Counted from the stretch's first letter, positions 21,320 through 36,023 are shown. The stretch is DNA of 64,000 nt from Parelaphostrongylus tenuis (GCA_019055375.1 JAHQIW010001437.1:1-64000), one strand, 5' to 3'. The notes: generated by a model not told the origin, from the letters alone. A program made the numbers and translations.

Positions 21320-24300
21320 AAGTCACCCAAGAATGGCTTAATATATAGATGAAGAGGATTTTGGATAGTTTTCAAAAGGCAGCTATAAATGGCTCAAAAA
21401 TTGAATAACACGATAACTACGTTATATCTTAGTTCTTCTCATTTCTCGCTTCAGTATCGAAATGACTGTTTTCAGAACATGATACAAGTTTTACCGGCAA
21501 TGTTTCTGCCTCCCCGGCGAAGATCGAAAGAGTGGGGGACAAAAGGCCTTGTCAGTCAACCTGCTTGGATGCTGTGTTACTTAAAAACTTGTCCAAATGG
21601 AGTCTTCACCTTATCGAAAACTCCTTGTAGGTTGCGCTCGTCTAATGAGTACCCAAAACATTACCACAGTTCCGTATTATGTTCCAATGCACATGTTTGT
21701 TTATAATACGTAGAGAATGGGTTGTAAGAATACTACTGAATATCAACAAACCTCAAAGTTGAGTAATTGACCTCTATTTACGTAACAATGTTCTTGAAAA
21801 CTACGACAATAAGAAGTGGTATCGGCCAGTAACGTGAACGTAGTACACTGAACTTGTCATATGGGAACAATAAAGAGCGAATCACTCTCAATAGTGAATA
21901 ACGAGTATGTAATACAATGAGAATTTGGCATATGGAGACAGAAAATAGTGGATTACCATGATTAGTGAACCACGCTACAGTGTGCACTACGGTAAACGGT
22001 AAGCAACGCTGGAGAATGAAGACGACAAACAAAATATGTGCATGGCAACATTATAAGACGAAAAACGAGGACAGTAAGAAAGTTAGCGTTCTTAAACGAC
22101 GGACAACAACAACAACAACTACTACAGATTGTTAAACATGTCGTTCAACTGCCCACTGCAGCAACTGAATCCTCTTATGTCGTTGCGTCGCATCTAAATA
22201 AGGGCATGTATTTCTTTTACAACGTGATGCGTGCCGTATATAAAGCGATCTTCCACGGGATTTCGCCACATCGACCACTCAGAAGAAAGGTCGACTTTTA
22301 CGACATACTAAGAAGGAATAAATTGAATTAACAACTTAACATGAATGTTGGGTAGATTACAAAACAACCTTTAATAAACCACATTCAAATCATATTTGTT
22401 TGGACGCTTCGATACCTGAAAGACTGATCATCACTAGTGATGTAAGCCACAGCATGAATTTCTTCCGTTTCCATCTCATCCAACGAACTTCCATTTTGGT
22501 GGTGTACTTCGACAGCAGCGCCTTCTATGAAGCCCTTTCCATTCTTCTAAAATCCTATTCACAGACGAATGCACATGTGTGCGTTGACCACAAACATTTC
22601 CTCCTATCTTTTATGTGATCGCTCAATAAGACGTTCGCATTCTCCTATGGTTCACTTTACAGTTCTTTCTATCCATCTCCATCTATTCTTCTTATGATGC
22701 AACTGTTCAATATGTTTTCAATAAATATGTACATTTTTCTATATCCCGATGATGCGATAGGTTTTGATAGATACCAGAAGCGCAAATAGACTAGAGTTTA
22801 TTAGTGCTTATTGCACTGAATTAAATTGTAGGAAGAATTCTTTGAATATTCTGGTGCAGATACTCGATGTGGGTGAACTCTCTGCCCGCATATCTGTTAT
22901 ATAACAGAGTGCTATAAGAAATATTGAGTTGAAATAACAAGCGCATAGTCTTGAACTCGCTAGTAGGTCGGAGTCCTATTTTAGAGGTCTACATGTAGCC
23001 TAGCCCACGTCCTCCTTCATGCTGTTGTCCATAATGATCGAGCGTTAAGAGCGCAGGTACGAGGTAATTTCTGCCTTCAAAATCCTTCATCGTTTCTTAT
23101 TCGGCATCACACCAAGACTTTTTTACTGTGTGGATCTCCATCCTATTTATTGGCTGTCCACTTCCATTTCGTTGAGTTCAAGGAAACTGGGATGATCATT
23201 GTATGAACAGAATGTTCTGCTGTTGTGGCTGCAAAAGAACAGGCAATTTTTCCACGGCTAGTCATGGTCGTCGTAGTTTCACCCTTTTATACAGACGTTT
23301 TGTGGAGCTCCCGATTTAATCGCCTATTGCAGGTTTTCTCACGGTCCGACGTCGTGGACAGGAGCGCTCAGTGTCCGGAGCGCTGAGTGTAAAGTTTTGT
23401 TGGCTAAATCGCCATGGTTTCTTGGAATCTTAAGGCCGACTTTGCCATAACTTTCCTTGGTTAGTCTTTACTACAGGCTTTAGCTGGCCCTATGGATCAG
23501 AGTAGGAGTACCGTTTTGCTACATCTAAACGATGACGGCGGTGATTTCCTGTGATGGTTCACTTTTGAGTTTGTTTTCGGATAAAAGCTCTAGACTCTTG
23601 ACCAACATGGAGTACACTGCTTTACAACAAATCGTACTCCTTTACTTCAACGTTCAACATTCACAAACCCTTCCCAAACACGATAAAGCGGTCAAATTTG
23701 AGAGAAATAGAGCGCAAAAATTACTGAAATCCATCACTAAAAATAATTCTCAAACCGATTTTCTCTCATCTCGGCATTATTGATCAATAATAAGTGCTTT
23801 GCCGATTAATCCAACAGCTAGAAGCTGGCAGAAAAAAAATTTATCTGCCCTACGCCTCACTAACATCATCCTTTTTGTTGCCGATGTGGGGTCGACTGTC
23901 TACAGTCTTTCAACTTCACTTCAGTCTTCGTCTTGACTCGAATCATTGGTCATGAAGTCAAGAGTGACGTCGAAAATTAGTTGAATATATTTATAGCTAT
24001 CAACTTCGTGCTACTGGTTTAACCCATTAAGAAAAAAATTAACAGTAGTAAATGAGCCACTCCTGACATTAACAAGCTGCTGCATCACTTAGGAGACAAC
24101 TTGCTCTAACTACCGTTGGTATTTAGCAAGATTTCAAGATCTGCATGTGACGATTACGGCTGCTCCTACTACATAAATGGCGATGTTAAATGATTTGGCA
24201 ATCTAGCAATGGTGAGCAAAAAACGAGGGTGCTACAGTGTAGCTAGCTACCTTCAGCTGTTCATTTTCTTTCTCTAGGAGAGCAAATGTCGGTCCAGTAG

Positions 24301-25750
24301 AGAAATCAGTGACATTTCCGAAGGGTTCTAATGTGATGTCCATGGGGCAGGAGCATAAGGGGCCGGTAACAATCAGTGACCGCCTCAAAGCAAAAGTATG
24401 TACTTGAAAATTTTTGCGAGCAGAGAACCATGGGAAGTGTAACGCCCATCTCGTTTGAAACATCACTTGTTGCTACACTGCACAATAAAACTGAAACGGA
24501 AGGGTAAAATAAAAATAGGCACCATGAGAAAAACAGCGTGTTGTTAAACTCCCTTGCCCAGCGAAGTGGAGTTCTGCACAACTAATCCCATATTGGCATA
24601 TTCAAACATTAGATTCAGCACTTATCTAACAACACTCTGAGAAACGACAGCTTCGACCCTCGGTATTGCTAATTTTTGTTCTTGCAGCAGGTGCAGTGTG
24701 TAGTGCAACCTCAGAAACGCTGAGATACGAGTAAAAGATGGCAGGTGATGTTTTGTGTCATATACTCAGGCCGCCACTGTGGCTTTGCGAAGCAACGCGC
24801 GCCAGCGCGATACAGGCTCTTAAACTGCTCTTTCTCAGTCGCCGAGTTTGTTCTGCAGTAGGCTGAGAGAAAAGCAGAGTGAAAGACTTGATGGTATTAT
24901 GTGAACGTCACCTACCTCGAAAGTGAGCAGAGGATTAGAATCATTGCACAAAACAGCTCGTTTCACGTTTTTCTCGCATCTCAGCATTTCTGTGGTTCTA
25001 AATGAAAGAAAGTCCGAAAAAGTCGAAATGCCTTGTAATTTTAGAGCCTCTGCTACGCACACGGCGCGTTTTTCAAATACGCGAAAACGTCATCACCACT
25101 CAGTTTGCGACCCATATAGCCACCATTCAAATGTAAGTCCAATTAAATCCTTTCTACCACATAAAGTGAAGGCGATGCCCAAGCTCAGGAAACAAAGAAA
25201 TTCACTCATTACCAACTTCTCATTTCTAGAAGCTGGAATTCCTACACAAATTTAGATGGTTTTTCTCTATCGTAACACAAAACTTTTATAGGTACATCAA
25301 CAGCTCTAACTAGTCACTTTTTTCTCATGGCTTCTTCAGCCGGTTTTGATAAGTCTTCTTCTGCAAAGTGCTACTGACCACTTACAAGTTCAACTAGTGT
25401 TTCACATTTTTTCCTTCTAAGTCAATCACGAAGTTGTTATTACATAATTTGTTCAGACAACTAACGTTTTTGCGCTTTCGTCCCCTTCAGAACCTAGACG
25501 GACCAGGTCACCTGCAATCCAGTCAACCAAACACCTCCATTGCTCTTTTACTAACATAAACAAACCTACATTTTGATGAAATGAAGGGCAAACGCCTTTT
25601 TTTCAAATACTCACTGCTTTTCATGGGTTTTTTATAATGTTTTTCGAAATGAGGAATTGCTGTGCAGAGTCTACATCCCATATGACGCGCAATAGTGCGG
25701 CATTTCTTTTGCTGGCTAATGTTCGGATTACCAATTTCATTCTGATTCTC
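21320..25750. other. intergenic, no gene recognised
   Basis: Frames of 60-110 codons (for example 22038-22331 and 24923-25255, +) have no recognised domain. A short internal duplication occurs around 23358-23384 (GAGCGCTCAGTGTCCGGAGC then GCTGAGTGT). Nothing else is supported. Confidence 0.4.
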
Positions 25751-25754
25751 TAGG

Positions 25755-25850
25755 TATCTTTATCAAATTCGATGAATCCGAACATGAATGACAGCGAGTA
25801 TAGCCTCGTTATTACGCGTGATGTGACGCAGTATATAAGGCCTTTTTTTC
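25755..25850 (+). pseudogene. Penelope-like element relic 3, C-terminal tip
   Basis: Encodes NPNMNDSEYSLVITRDVTQYI, the conserved end of the PLE protein (compare NRREECLIITRDVSQYI at 5470-5520). Nothing recognisable remains upstream. The PLE 3' module follows about 200 bp downstream at 26049, in the same orientation and at the same distance as in relic 2. Confidence 0.6.
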
Positions 25851-26048
25851 CATGTGACACATGCATTAGCTGTCCCATGTGAGCTGGCACGGTTGCTGCA
25901 CTTGGGCAACTCAGTAGAAGATTTTAAAAGCGGAGGATGTATAAAAGCTGTTTTCTTTTCAAAAAATTGAAATCTGATTCTGATAATTTTTTGTCCGAGT
26001 TATGCAGGTGTTTGGCTGATTGCTTGTAATCAGCATTATATTCACGCT

Positions 26049-26076
26049 CTGAGGTAGAGCCACCGAAACGTTAGCT
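26049..26076 (+). ncRNA. PLE 3' module with hammerhead-like core
   Basis: CTGAGGTAGAGCCACCGAAACG followed by TTAGC. The CTGANGA and GAAAC boxes of a hammerhead core are both present, separated by a short segment. Spelled as two pieces: CTGAGGTAGAGC and CACCGAAACGTTAGC. It follows PLE relic 3. Ribozyme activity is inference. Confidence 0.3.
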
Positions 26077-26079
26077 GTT

Positions 26080-29000
26080 AAAATAAATAATTCTGTTTAT
26101 CTACGTTTGGCTTACAAAGTGAGTGTGTATTATCAAACAATGTTGGAATCAATGCATGGTCGGTCTCACAGACTGCTACAAGATTTAACAGCAAAACTTT
26201 TTGACCTGTAGAAAGGCAATTTCCTGACAGAAGGCTGTATTTGCTCGACATTTTCCGGCGCTTGATAAAACACTGAATATTGTAAGCTTCATCGCAAGAA
26301 AGCGGCACGACCAAATGTGCAGTGCACCAGAGGACAGCTACCGGGTACTGGGCGTGGAAATACAAATGGTCCACACTTGTCTACAAAGCAAACAGGACAA
26401 GATATTGCTCCAACGAAAGAAGTGTGAGACGAAAGAACAGCAGTGTGCTCAGTATTTGAAAGTCCTCCTTCGGAGCAAATAGCTAATATGCATGACTGTT
26501 TTAACTGAAACTCCATTAGATCGAATGCTGGACTTACTGTTTCAGAATAAAATTCGATGACATTCTGAGTGACTCGCTTTTATTTGAGTGAAACGCCGCC
26601 TCCAGTATGTCACATTAACAGCTTCAACGAACATTGAGTTAGCCACCGTAGTGCAGTCAATGTGTCAAGAAAGTCAAGGATCGCTGTGTCAGGAAGCGTA
26701 GCTCTCTCTGATGGAGCCCTTGGTATTGGGATTAAAAGCTTTTCACTAATGCGACCCATTTCTGATTAACTCTTGCCTCAACTCTAATGAACGTTTATGA
26801 GCTACAATACAGAGTCCTTAAAAGACAAGGGTTTGAAGAACAAAATAGAATTGAGCAACATGAAATAGAGGCATCATCAACGGCGCTACATTCTCAGCCA
26901 ATCCATGGACAGTAAAACATAAAGAATGAAGTCAAAAACAAAACTTTAGATAGTAGCAGGCAAACTTTTCAGTTTTTTCAATCTCTGCGAGAAGAAGTAT
27001 AGATTAAATTTCGCCGAAAATTAAATGTGCGAAATGCAAGGGGATGAGCAGCTAATAGTCTGTTTGTTGGTGATAAGTGGAGAGAGTTTGTGGTATTTCC
27101 TCGTTGGCTCAATAGTGAAATAAGTAAAAAGTATTTTGGATATGCTTCTTTCTAACTGCCCCTTTGGGAGAGGAACTCAGAAGTCAGAATCCCGACTCGA
27201 GAAATAAATGGTTAGAGTAGCGAATGCGACAGAATGAAACCAGCCATTATTTCTCAAGTGAAATTTAATTGTCAGAATGTCTAGTCTTACTATGAAAATC
27301 CATAGGTTAGTATCCATTGACGATTCTACATAAATTATTTCTTGGCAACCTCTTTCAAGTTGACAACCAAGTACCTTAGATATTTGTTTTAGTAATAATA
27401 ATTGAATCTCGGGCTATTGCTTCATGTGTCACTTTTCTGAGAAAACCTTTGTATGGCGCTGTAGCATAAAGAACTTAATAATGCTTCATACCTGCAGCGT
27501 GTTTCCATTTTTAACTCTCCATAAGCACGAAAATTCTGTGAACTTGTAGAGGAAATGTTATAGCATCAGAGTCACACGTTCAATCCAAAGTTTCTTTCAA
27601 AGCGGAGAGAAATCTCATGTAAAACACAGTTTCATTTTTCTATTGCACTGCAATGAAACGATCTCTCAGAAAGTAAGCACAGCGTGAGAACCGTCGAAAG
27701 GACTACCTTGAAGGTTACTTGTAGTTTGAGGAAGAAGTTTTGTCCTGCAAGAAATATGCGTATGTGAAACACAAGTTCTCTTCCTTCTGCTGAGCTATTG
27801 AAAAATATTTACAAAAGGACACAATTCTTTCGGATTTAAGCTATCGAATAATCACTAACAGTTCGAAGGAAGAGTTTGGTTCAACGAATGTAAGTGTGAT
27901 CATGATAAGAAACGCGGTGCATGTGAAACATAATCTCGTTTTGAATGTTCCAGCACCAGAAATAAGTCTTTTTGATAAAAAGGCACGTACAGCGCTGAAC
28001 CGACACTTAGTCTTTGGATGAGTATTGACACTACTACGGAAACTTTTTGTCCAGCGAAAGGCCGCTTTTCAATTGTCATCTTGTAAGAGAAAAGAGTTTT
28101 ACATGTAACGATTTCTCATGATCAAGGTAGACTTATCATCAGCTGTGTAGATGGCGCGGATAGAGTAGCATGGCTTCCTACACTGATGATGCCCTAGTTG
28201 GTTGAGACATTCCTGCACATCTTGCGAACACTCAAAAGTTTCGGAATCATTATCGACACATCTCCAAACAGCGCACATAAAGAGGTCCTTCCACACTACC
28301 GTCATTCACACTACATGTCGAATGACTAAGCATTGCAAGTTGTCCGCGAGCTCTTTAAGCAACATCAAGGCACATTAAACATGAATCGCCAGCTTGTCGA
28401 TTCAACAGTAGAGTTGAAGCTATACCAAGCATCTCACTAGGCTGGCATACGACACAGACACATATTGGAGTGGTTTCGAATGCAACACACCATCCTCTCA
28501 AAGGGGAATGAAACGTTAGCGTGTAACGGGACAATGTCAGGCTGTTACGCGTGATTGCACTCGGGATTTACGATTGTTAGTTTGATGTGAAAAGTGCATT
28601 AGGTGTTCTTGTAAATTCCATATGGATGCCTTCCACTTGATCAACTCAGTGAAGGATTTATGAAAAGCGGCGAACACGTTGAACACTACCGTGCTTCACA
28701 GGGTTGAAATCTATATTTGGTGATTTTTTTGGCGAAGTAGTAAAGATGTTTGGCTGAGGTGTGGGTAACTTGATTTCCAGCCTCAGCAGAAGCAAAGCTG
28801 CTGAAACGTCATCTGCTCTAAAAAAATGTATGATAACGACGTCATGCTTGGCTTTCAAAGGAAAAGAAAATACTGACCTGCTGAGCATTGTGAATGTTCA
28901 TAAATGGTCGCTCCCAAGCATGTTATTCGTAAATTTTGCAGGTATGGATCGAAAGTTATTGTGTAAAAGAGATACTTTCGCCATAACTTTTCTGTATGAA

Positions 29001-32000
29001 GTTAAAATTTCGGCAAACTCTTACGACATTTTTAGGTTGTTCTTCATTTTTTACGCAGTCAGCGGCATTTTGGTTAGAGAGTTTGGCCAGGTTTTATTCC
29101 ACGGTGATAAAAATTGTACACTGCTGTTCGTCAAATCTGTTATGTAAGAGGCATTGTCTAGCAACTAGAGCACACTTAATTGTATTTTTGTTTTAAAACA
29201 ATTTCAATTTAGGCAAACCCGATCTTCATGTTTCTCCTGTCAGTCTACTCATTGTATCAGTTGAAATACTATAGACTAAACCGAGATAGTAATATTCAAT
29301 CAACTGTGATGATGGAAAGTCGAGGCACCGCTGGCATTTGAAACTACGAGGAGGCAATTGCAAGGGCATGGGAACTTAACAAACAGCTGTAAAATTTGTC
29401 AACGCTAAACGCTCTAAAAAGAATGTAAGACGCATAAATAGGAAATACACTTTGTTCAAAATAAAGTTTCAGAATCTTCAAGGTCATCTGTCCTTACCTA
29501 TTAATCACAATAAACAATGTACATAAGCTGTACTTTGCGACAACTACTGATTGCGCTTTTGCGAAAGAACAGTTTCCACCAGTAGCATGGATGTCCAGGA
29601 AAAGGTAGCTGTACTGAATAGCTATAATCAAGAGTCAGGATCGTAGAAAAAACACGTCAAAGATGTTCAACATAAAAGTCTGCTGAGTCTCCGAGAGTAG
29701 TAAATTGTGGCTCAGAGGGTCACATTTTTGAGACCATTATACTGGAATCATTGCATTGAATAAAAGAGCATGTCATGTTGACACTACCTAACGTGCGGCA
29801 GCAACAGTGAATACCGTAACGACGATACTAATCCTCGCTGTTTAATTTTTTCACTAAACTGATACTTACAGTCCGAGTGAAGAGTTTTGTAACTTGCCAG
29901 AACCATGCGTGTTTGGATCACGAAGTTTTCTTCTTGATGCAGCGTATTAAAAAAATGCCTCGCAAATGCAAACACAATTCAACAATATCTGAGCTATCAT
30001 AAATTCACCAACAGTTCAAAGAAAGAATCCGTCCATAAATAGCTCTGCGCTTGTAGAACGCAATTTTATTATGGATGCAACAACGCTACAAAAACCATTT
30101 CAAAAAACAAGCATGTACAGTATTGCAGCGAAACTCATGTTTTTGGGAGAATATTAACACTATAACGGAAGTTCTTGTACAGCAAAAGGGTCGCTTCTTC
30201 ATTTGTTCTTATATCCGAAAGGATCAGTTATAACCTCTCTTAACCATCATAAAGTCAATCGGAAGACGGTTTTTTACTACAAGCTCTTGGCGAGCGTTCT
30301 ACGGTTTATCTGAGCTAGACGAATCCATCAGCATGTCTCATAACGGTGCATCAATCTTATTTTCCCTGTTACACTGCAGAGAAACCATCTGTCCACAAAA
30401 TAAGCGCGACGCGACTGTAAAACACAGCGTTTTTTCTCTCTGAAACATTGCAAAAAGAATTTTACAGGAAGCGGCCACGTAGCACACTAGCTAGAGGTTT
30501 CAGCTTTCGAAAGATTACTAGCACTCTAATAAAAAGTTCTTGCTTAGAGAGACGGATTGCTTCTTCATCCCGTACCGTTTAACTCAAATCACAAGATCTC
30601 TTATAACAACCACGTGTAATCGATCATATTGATATTGATCATTCTCATTAGAATATAATGTATGTCAATTTTTGAACTCTGATATCAATTTTCTGGAAGT
30701 TGAGCAGACACTAACACAGCTTCTCAAACACTTAGTTAGATATCTGATCAACCAGTCTACATACTAATTTAGTGCCACCAATCAACGTTTCCCTTCCTAT
30801 TTTTACGTTCAGTTATTCTTCATCTCATTGGAAACATACATTTGAAGCACCGAATTGACGCAAGGTATGAAGTCTAGAGGCACATCGTCTCGTTTGCATG
30901 TAGAAGTCTTGTCTCTTAGAAAAAGTTCTCTACCAAAAAAATGCAAATTTTACTGACGAAGGATGACTTGAGAAGAACTAACTGCAAGCACAATGACCTT
31001 CTTCGGCGGGCTGCACACGGCAAGGGATGGAAAAGAGGGAAGGGAAAGTCTCGCTCAGGATTCACGCTGTGTGAATTAAGCGATAAGCCGAGAAGGCAAC
31101 GAAGGAAATGAGTAGGGGATTTTTCCCACGTGAAAATGGTCCTATGACATTACTCTCAAATATTTCTCTGCCTACGGGTGTGCTGCTAATCTTCATGATG
31201 TCGTCTTCTTAGAAATTTTGACTTTAATGCGAAATTGCATAAGAAATTTTTTACATCATTGCCGGGAGGCTACAATTAACCCATATATGCTGTATATTGA
31301 GACATCTCAATCACTTTCCATTTTAAAATTCCCAATGGAACCAGTTAGTTGGAAACGGAGGACGGCCTTTATTATAGAGACCGATTATCCAGCAAGACCA
31401 AATTTTAAAAAATTTGCTGATTCTATCCAGAGCGGAAAAATGTCATAGAACATAGATTGACACCGAAAAAGATTTTGTCAAGATAAATATGGAAAACTAT
31501 CCTGTACATAGAAAGTGAAGAGGAATTCAAACAACACCCGCAGCTTTACATGATTGTAATTTCCTTTCGGTTGCGCTAATTCAGTCTAATTCAGTTTAAA
31601 AACACTGAAAAAAGCACGTGATTTGAAAAAAAGAACATCTGGAAAATTTATAAGTAGGGAGAAATTGATAATTGTAACCCGTTAGAATTGAAAGAGACGT
31701 AACGGTGCCGTCTTAAATGCTTAAGGAAAATGAATCTAGAAAAATCAAGTCTCTGTTATAGACAATTCATATTTTGAGTCAGAAGCAACTGTTCGCTTAT
31801 AAGATATCACTGCGCTGCTTACAAAATAAAGTCTACGATGTTTACAAATCAGTAATGTGGACATGATGACGACAATCACCACCAGAAGGAGGCTTGTTAA
31901 CAGCGCAAAATAAACCTGTTTTGGAAGCTTCCGATGATAGTTAAGAAGAAAAATTTTACGATTTTAACAAAGGATGAAGCTTCTGTGATCATCGTTTTAG

Positions 32001-32300
32001 CTTGATTGACTATTCTAGTTTGTAAGAATAAAACTACTGCCGCGATCTACACGATGAGTTTTCCGGGACAATGACATCAATATATTATGGAAAAGACTTT
32101 TATTAAACAAAACGGATCTCAATTCCTTTGAGGGTTATGTGCAGGTGAAAATATTTGCTGAGATTTCTCATCGTTAGAGAGTTCCATGACTGTATCCTTA
32201 CATTCCAAAATTGGATTGCTGCAAACTGATAATATTGTCGGGGCCCATGCAGAGCAATCGGTAAAGGTGTGATGGAGTGAACATAGGCAGAACAAATGAG
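26080..32300. other. intergenic, dispersed motif copies, no firm gene
   Basis: Three good copies of the dispersed core motif on + (27833-27860, 29990-30013, 30493-30524). Two frames are notable but unidentified: 28099-28305 (-), Cys-rich with CLNQLGHHQCRKPCYSIR, and 28761-29147 (+), 128 codons with two hydrophobic stretches. No splice structure could be confirmed. Confidence 0.4.
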
Positions 32301-32309
32301 TATCTTATT

Positions 32310-32960
32310 CTGTTTATCCGCTCCGAGGTGTTATTGATATAATTTATTGAATATCAGCGAAGCATATAACAATACAATTAATAATGCAGCATGAATATTA
32401 CAATAGTCGTGGTGGCTTACGTTTCGGCAAGGTTCGCCATCTTGAGAGCCTGGAAAGGTCAACTTGATTCGCAAATCATTAGATGAAGAGCCTCCATAGC
32501 CCTAGCTGAAAATGTAAGAAAAAATTTTTGGGTCGCATAGAAAAACCTTCGTTTCAAAAAAAAAGCTCACCGCTTAGATGTTTCAGGTCCTTCAATTAAT
32601 GATTGAAGACCTGCCACTTGGAGTCTGTGCTTAAGTGACACTGTAGCTGGCTAAGGACGGGAATATTAGCCTGAGGTATGGTGCGAGGTCACGCGTTATT
32701 ACGAGGCGCTCCTCTTTGCGGTTCATTTTTTGCCTTTGCTATGTATCCAAAAGGCTTCCAAAGTTTTACGCGCAGATGTTGTTGATTACTGAGCAAAGAC
32801 CGTGATTTTAACGGCAAAATCTGCTCCTTTATGCTGCTGCTCCTGATGCCTACCTACTGGGATTTTGCGTCGGAGTTACGTTTTGATTAGTCAGAATCTA
32901 CTTATACTACCTCTACTACTTATACTAAGCCTGCTAACTCTCTGCTAGTTGGCAAATTTT
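32310..32960 (-). pseudogene. Penelope-like element relic 4, endonuclease C-terminus and 3' end
   Basis: On the - strand the tail of the GIY-YIG domain reads PLGRHQEQQHKGADFAVK, then ARKTLEAFWIHSKGKKMN and RKEERLVITRDLAPYL at about 32790-32670. The 3' module lies about 210 bp further on (32446-32414), followed by a terminal flank to 32310 that matches the palindrome arms at 12760-12980. The RT half is absent and stops interrupt the remaining frame. Confidence 0.65.
32414..32446 (-). ncRNA. PLE 3' module with hammerhead-like core
   Basis: On the - strand: CTCAAGATGGCG then AACCTTGCCGAAACG. A GGC/GCC stem brackets the loop, the GAAACG box is intact, and the first box is CTCAAGA where the other copies have CTGAGGA. 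It lies downstream of PLE relic 4. Confidence 0.3.
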
Positions 32961-32969
32961 TATCAAACT

Positions 32970-35710
32970 TGTTGGGGAAAATAAAACCAATAATTCAGGG
33001 TATATAATAGGCCTACGAAAACGTTGACAAGGTCAGACAATATTTCTTGGACAAAGGCTCAACATTTCAAATTTTTTGTTATCTAGATACATAAGTAATT
33101 AAGGCTTGCATGATTACTTTAATTTCAATTATTGTAAACAAATTTACGCCAACATAGATCCATAGGAAAGACTTCGGTTTTTCGGGCCAATCATATGCAT
33201 AACTAATACACAAAGTCTTTTTAATTTCAAATATATTTTCACTCATGATACCCAATAAACGGAGAATGAAACTTCAAGGTCTGTGCGGAAGCCGTGAATA
33301 TGAACAATACACTAAGTGAAATACCGTCGTGTCTTGGTGGATGAAAATCAGGTTGTTGACCTGCATTCATTTTCAAAATAGAACCTCACGGTGAAAAAAA
33401 ATCAATTAATTATATGCCTTGCACTCTAGAAAATCAGAATCCTGTCGTATTAACGAGAGCTGATTTCAGTTTTTTTTTTACGGAAAGAGTGAAATTCACG
33501 GTGATGAGGGATGCTGATGACGGAAGTAGACATTATTTTTGCACCACATAATTCTTATAGAAGTTACGATGTCCTGTAAATGTTCGAAAAATGGTTTTCT
33601 TTGCCGTAAACGCGCAAGTTTTATATGGCTTGACGATCACTGTTATTCTAACACTGAATGAATTTGAATAAAATTTGTTAGCGCACAACACTTTTGTGAT
33701 TCGAAAAGCGTCAACGTCCACTGACTTTCCTAACTTTCCGACTAAGCAGACATAAAAATACCAAAGAAAAATAGGAACCTCGCCGACCTACAGAATGAAA
33801 ATGTTGGTAATTGTGGTGCCACTTTGGATATTTGAGTCTTCAATACTAATAACTAAAGATGTGATGCCGTCATCTGAAATTATGTATATGACGAGAATTA
33901 AGGCAAAGTGGTTAAAGTGAATAGATGTTATGGTATATACTGTTTGGAGGTATTAGATAATTGCCGTTAGGAAGACGTAATGCGAAACACATATGAACAC
34001 TGAAATATCATTATCAATTAATTAGGACTGAATTTCCATAAACAATAGAGGGAAGTGCCCTAACGAGTATAGCTAGACTGGGCATGGATCCATGCGTGAA
34101 AACCAACTCCGTGCAGTGAATATCCCAGCTTTCACAGAATTATTTAAACTGTAGATATGAGTAAAGAACTGAATCTCGGCTTGGTAAATAACGATGTTTT
34201 CTATCCACTCTTGGTCAACAAAACGAAGTTTAACCAGTTGCTTCGCTTATGGTGCAATCGTGGGTTCACTTCAATGCAAGTGTTAGTTTTATTCGGTAGA
34301 ATTACTTAAGAGCAAACGCGGACACAGAAGTTAGTAAGTGTATGAAGATAAACGGGAACAGGTTGCCATTTGTCACCTGCACTAATAATCTATGATATTG
34401 TGAGATCTCCTACCAGATCGTCTCCTCATCCATGACCTAAAAAAAAATAAAAAGGGCGCAGTGTCCTCCAGAAATGAGTTTTTGTCTTTGATTTCACCAT
34501 CCATGCTAAATTAAACAGTCATTCTTAACTAATCCTTAGGGGACGACGTGTGTCAGCTAACGTACGCGATTGTTTATAGGCCTTTGTCCTTGGACAAAAC
34601 CCCTCTTTTAAACAGTTGGTAACTATTCGAAAGATCAAATCTCTGCAATTTCAGCACTATGTAGCGTTTTTGGATAAGCCTTTTCAATACTATATAGCAG
34701 CGATAACAAATAGTGTATCACACTGAGTTTATTTACTTGCTCAGTTGGGGCTTGTATATGGCTCGTCGTCAAACTCTAGTCATTCGATGGCCCAAATTTC
34801 GTTTTTTCCGATGCTATGGTTGATTTTTTTGGAAGATTACCATGGAACTTTGTAAGAACAAAAAGAAGATCACGTTTCGCACTTTCGCACTCAAAGTTTC
34901 TGTCTTACAGACATATTGTGTCTGCACGAAAAACATATAACCATGTAGCGAAAATCAGAAGATATCGGGGTAACACAAAAAATTCAATGTTTTACTTTTT
35001 CGGTGGAAGAGCAACCCTAATTGAATGACAAAAGTCACCCACGTCTTGAGAGTTGCGCTCTTCGATGGAGCACTGCAGCCGCTGAAGGACTTATGAGTTA
35101 CGTGTGTTGTGTTCGAGAAGTGAACATGATGACTATCTCAACTTCGCAGCAAAATAAGACTAATGAATGAGCACCTTAGTTTTATGAAGATGTAGTGAAC
35201 AGAGCGATACAAGTTCAATTCTGCAGTTCTCTCTGCTATAACTGTTTAAAATCATGATGCGACATAGACAGGATGGTGATGCGGCGGCTCATATCCGAGA
35301 TACTTTGAAGTAAATAACACTAGGAGTATTCCGCTTCGCGAAGCTAAGGTAAGAAATCTGTAGTCTTAAACCATTCAACGGAACAGAATTCTAGAATACT
35401 GCTGATTCTGTTAAAATATCGGTAGTTAAGGTGCTACATCCAAGTGACAGCTTCTAACGATAATTACTGAAGAGGAATTTTCAACACTTTTCGGATCACC
35501 AATTGCTATCGCCACGTGCATTGCAAATCGCATCTGGTGCGCGATTTTTGTTATTTTATTAGGGTTTCCTCACCGCTTTGCAGAAAAACCGAGGGCTTAC
35601 TGTGAAATCTCAAAACTTCAAAATTTTTCCTACACACGTATGCTTTTGGTGCAGATATAACGTTTATGTTTTGATAAAAATCACTCTTTTAGTACGCAAT
35701 CACAGCGATG
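32970..35710. other. intergenic, nothing recognised
   Basis: AT-rich, with one dispersed core motif copy (34618-34646, -). No gene, RNA gene or element end was found. Confidence 0.4.
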
Positions 35711-35717
35711 TTGGCAA

Positions 35718-35906
35718 TTGTAATAAGTTCTACTCGAAATTTCTAGAATTTTACTGCATTTTTTGCAGTGTTGATGTTTCGTATGTGTCTAAGAGTATTG
35801 AGTGGTGCGCAACATACATACATACGGACATACATACATACGAAACATCATAACACTGCAAAAAATGCAGTGAAATACTAGAAATTTCGAGTATCAGTTA
35901 TCACAA
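35718..35906. repeat. inverted repeat with ACAT/CATA microsatellite loop
   Basis: Arms 35718-35786 and 35837-35906 are reverse complements over about 69 bp (inner block ACACTGCAAAAAATGCAGT). The loop includes ACATACATACATACGGACAT. The right arm is the upstream flank of the tRNA-derived repeat at 36024; the same flank occurs before the copy at 56539. Confidence 0.75.
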
Positions 35907-36023
35907 TGGCTGTCAGCTCAACTGGGTTTGTAAAGCGAAACCGCATACCCGACCAATTTTATCAAAGGTTGGTGGCCGATAGTTAATATAGAGAAGTTGA
36001 AGAATGAGTGGTGGTGCAAATGT

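Noticed and set aside
22038..22331. 97-codon frame with a glutamine run
   Set aside because: The run comes from a CAA repeat, with no domain and no supporting splice or start context.
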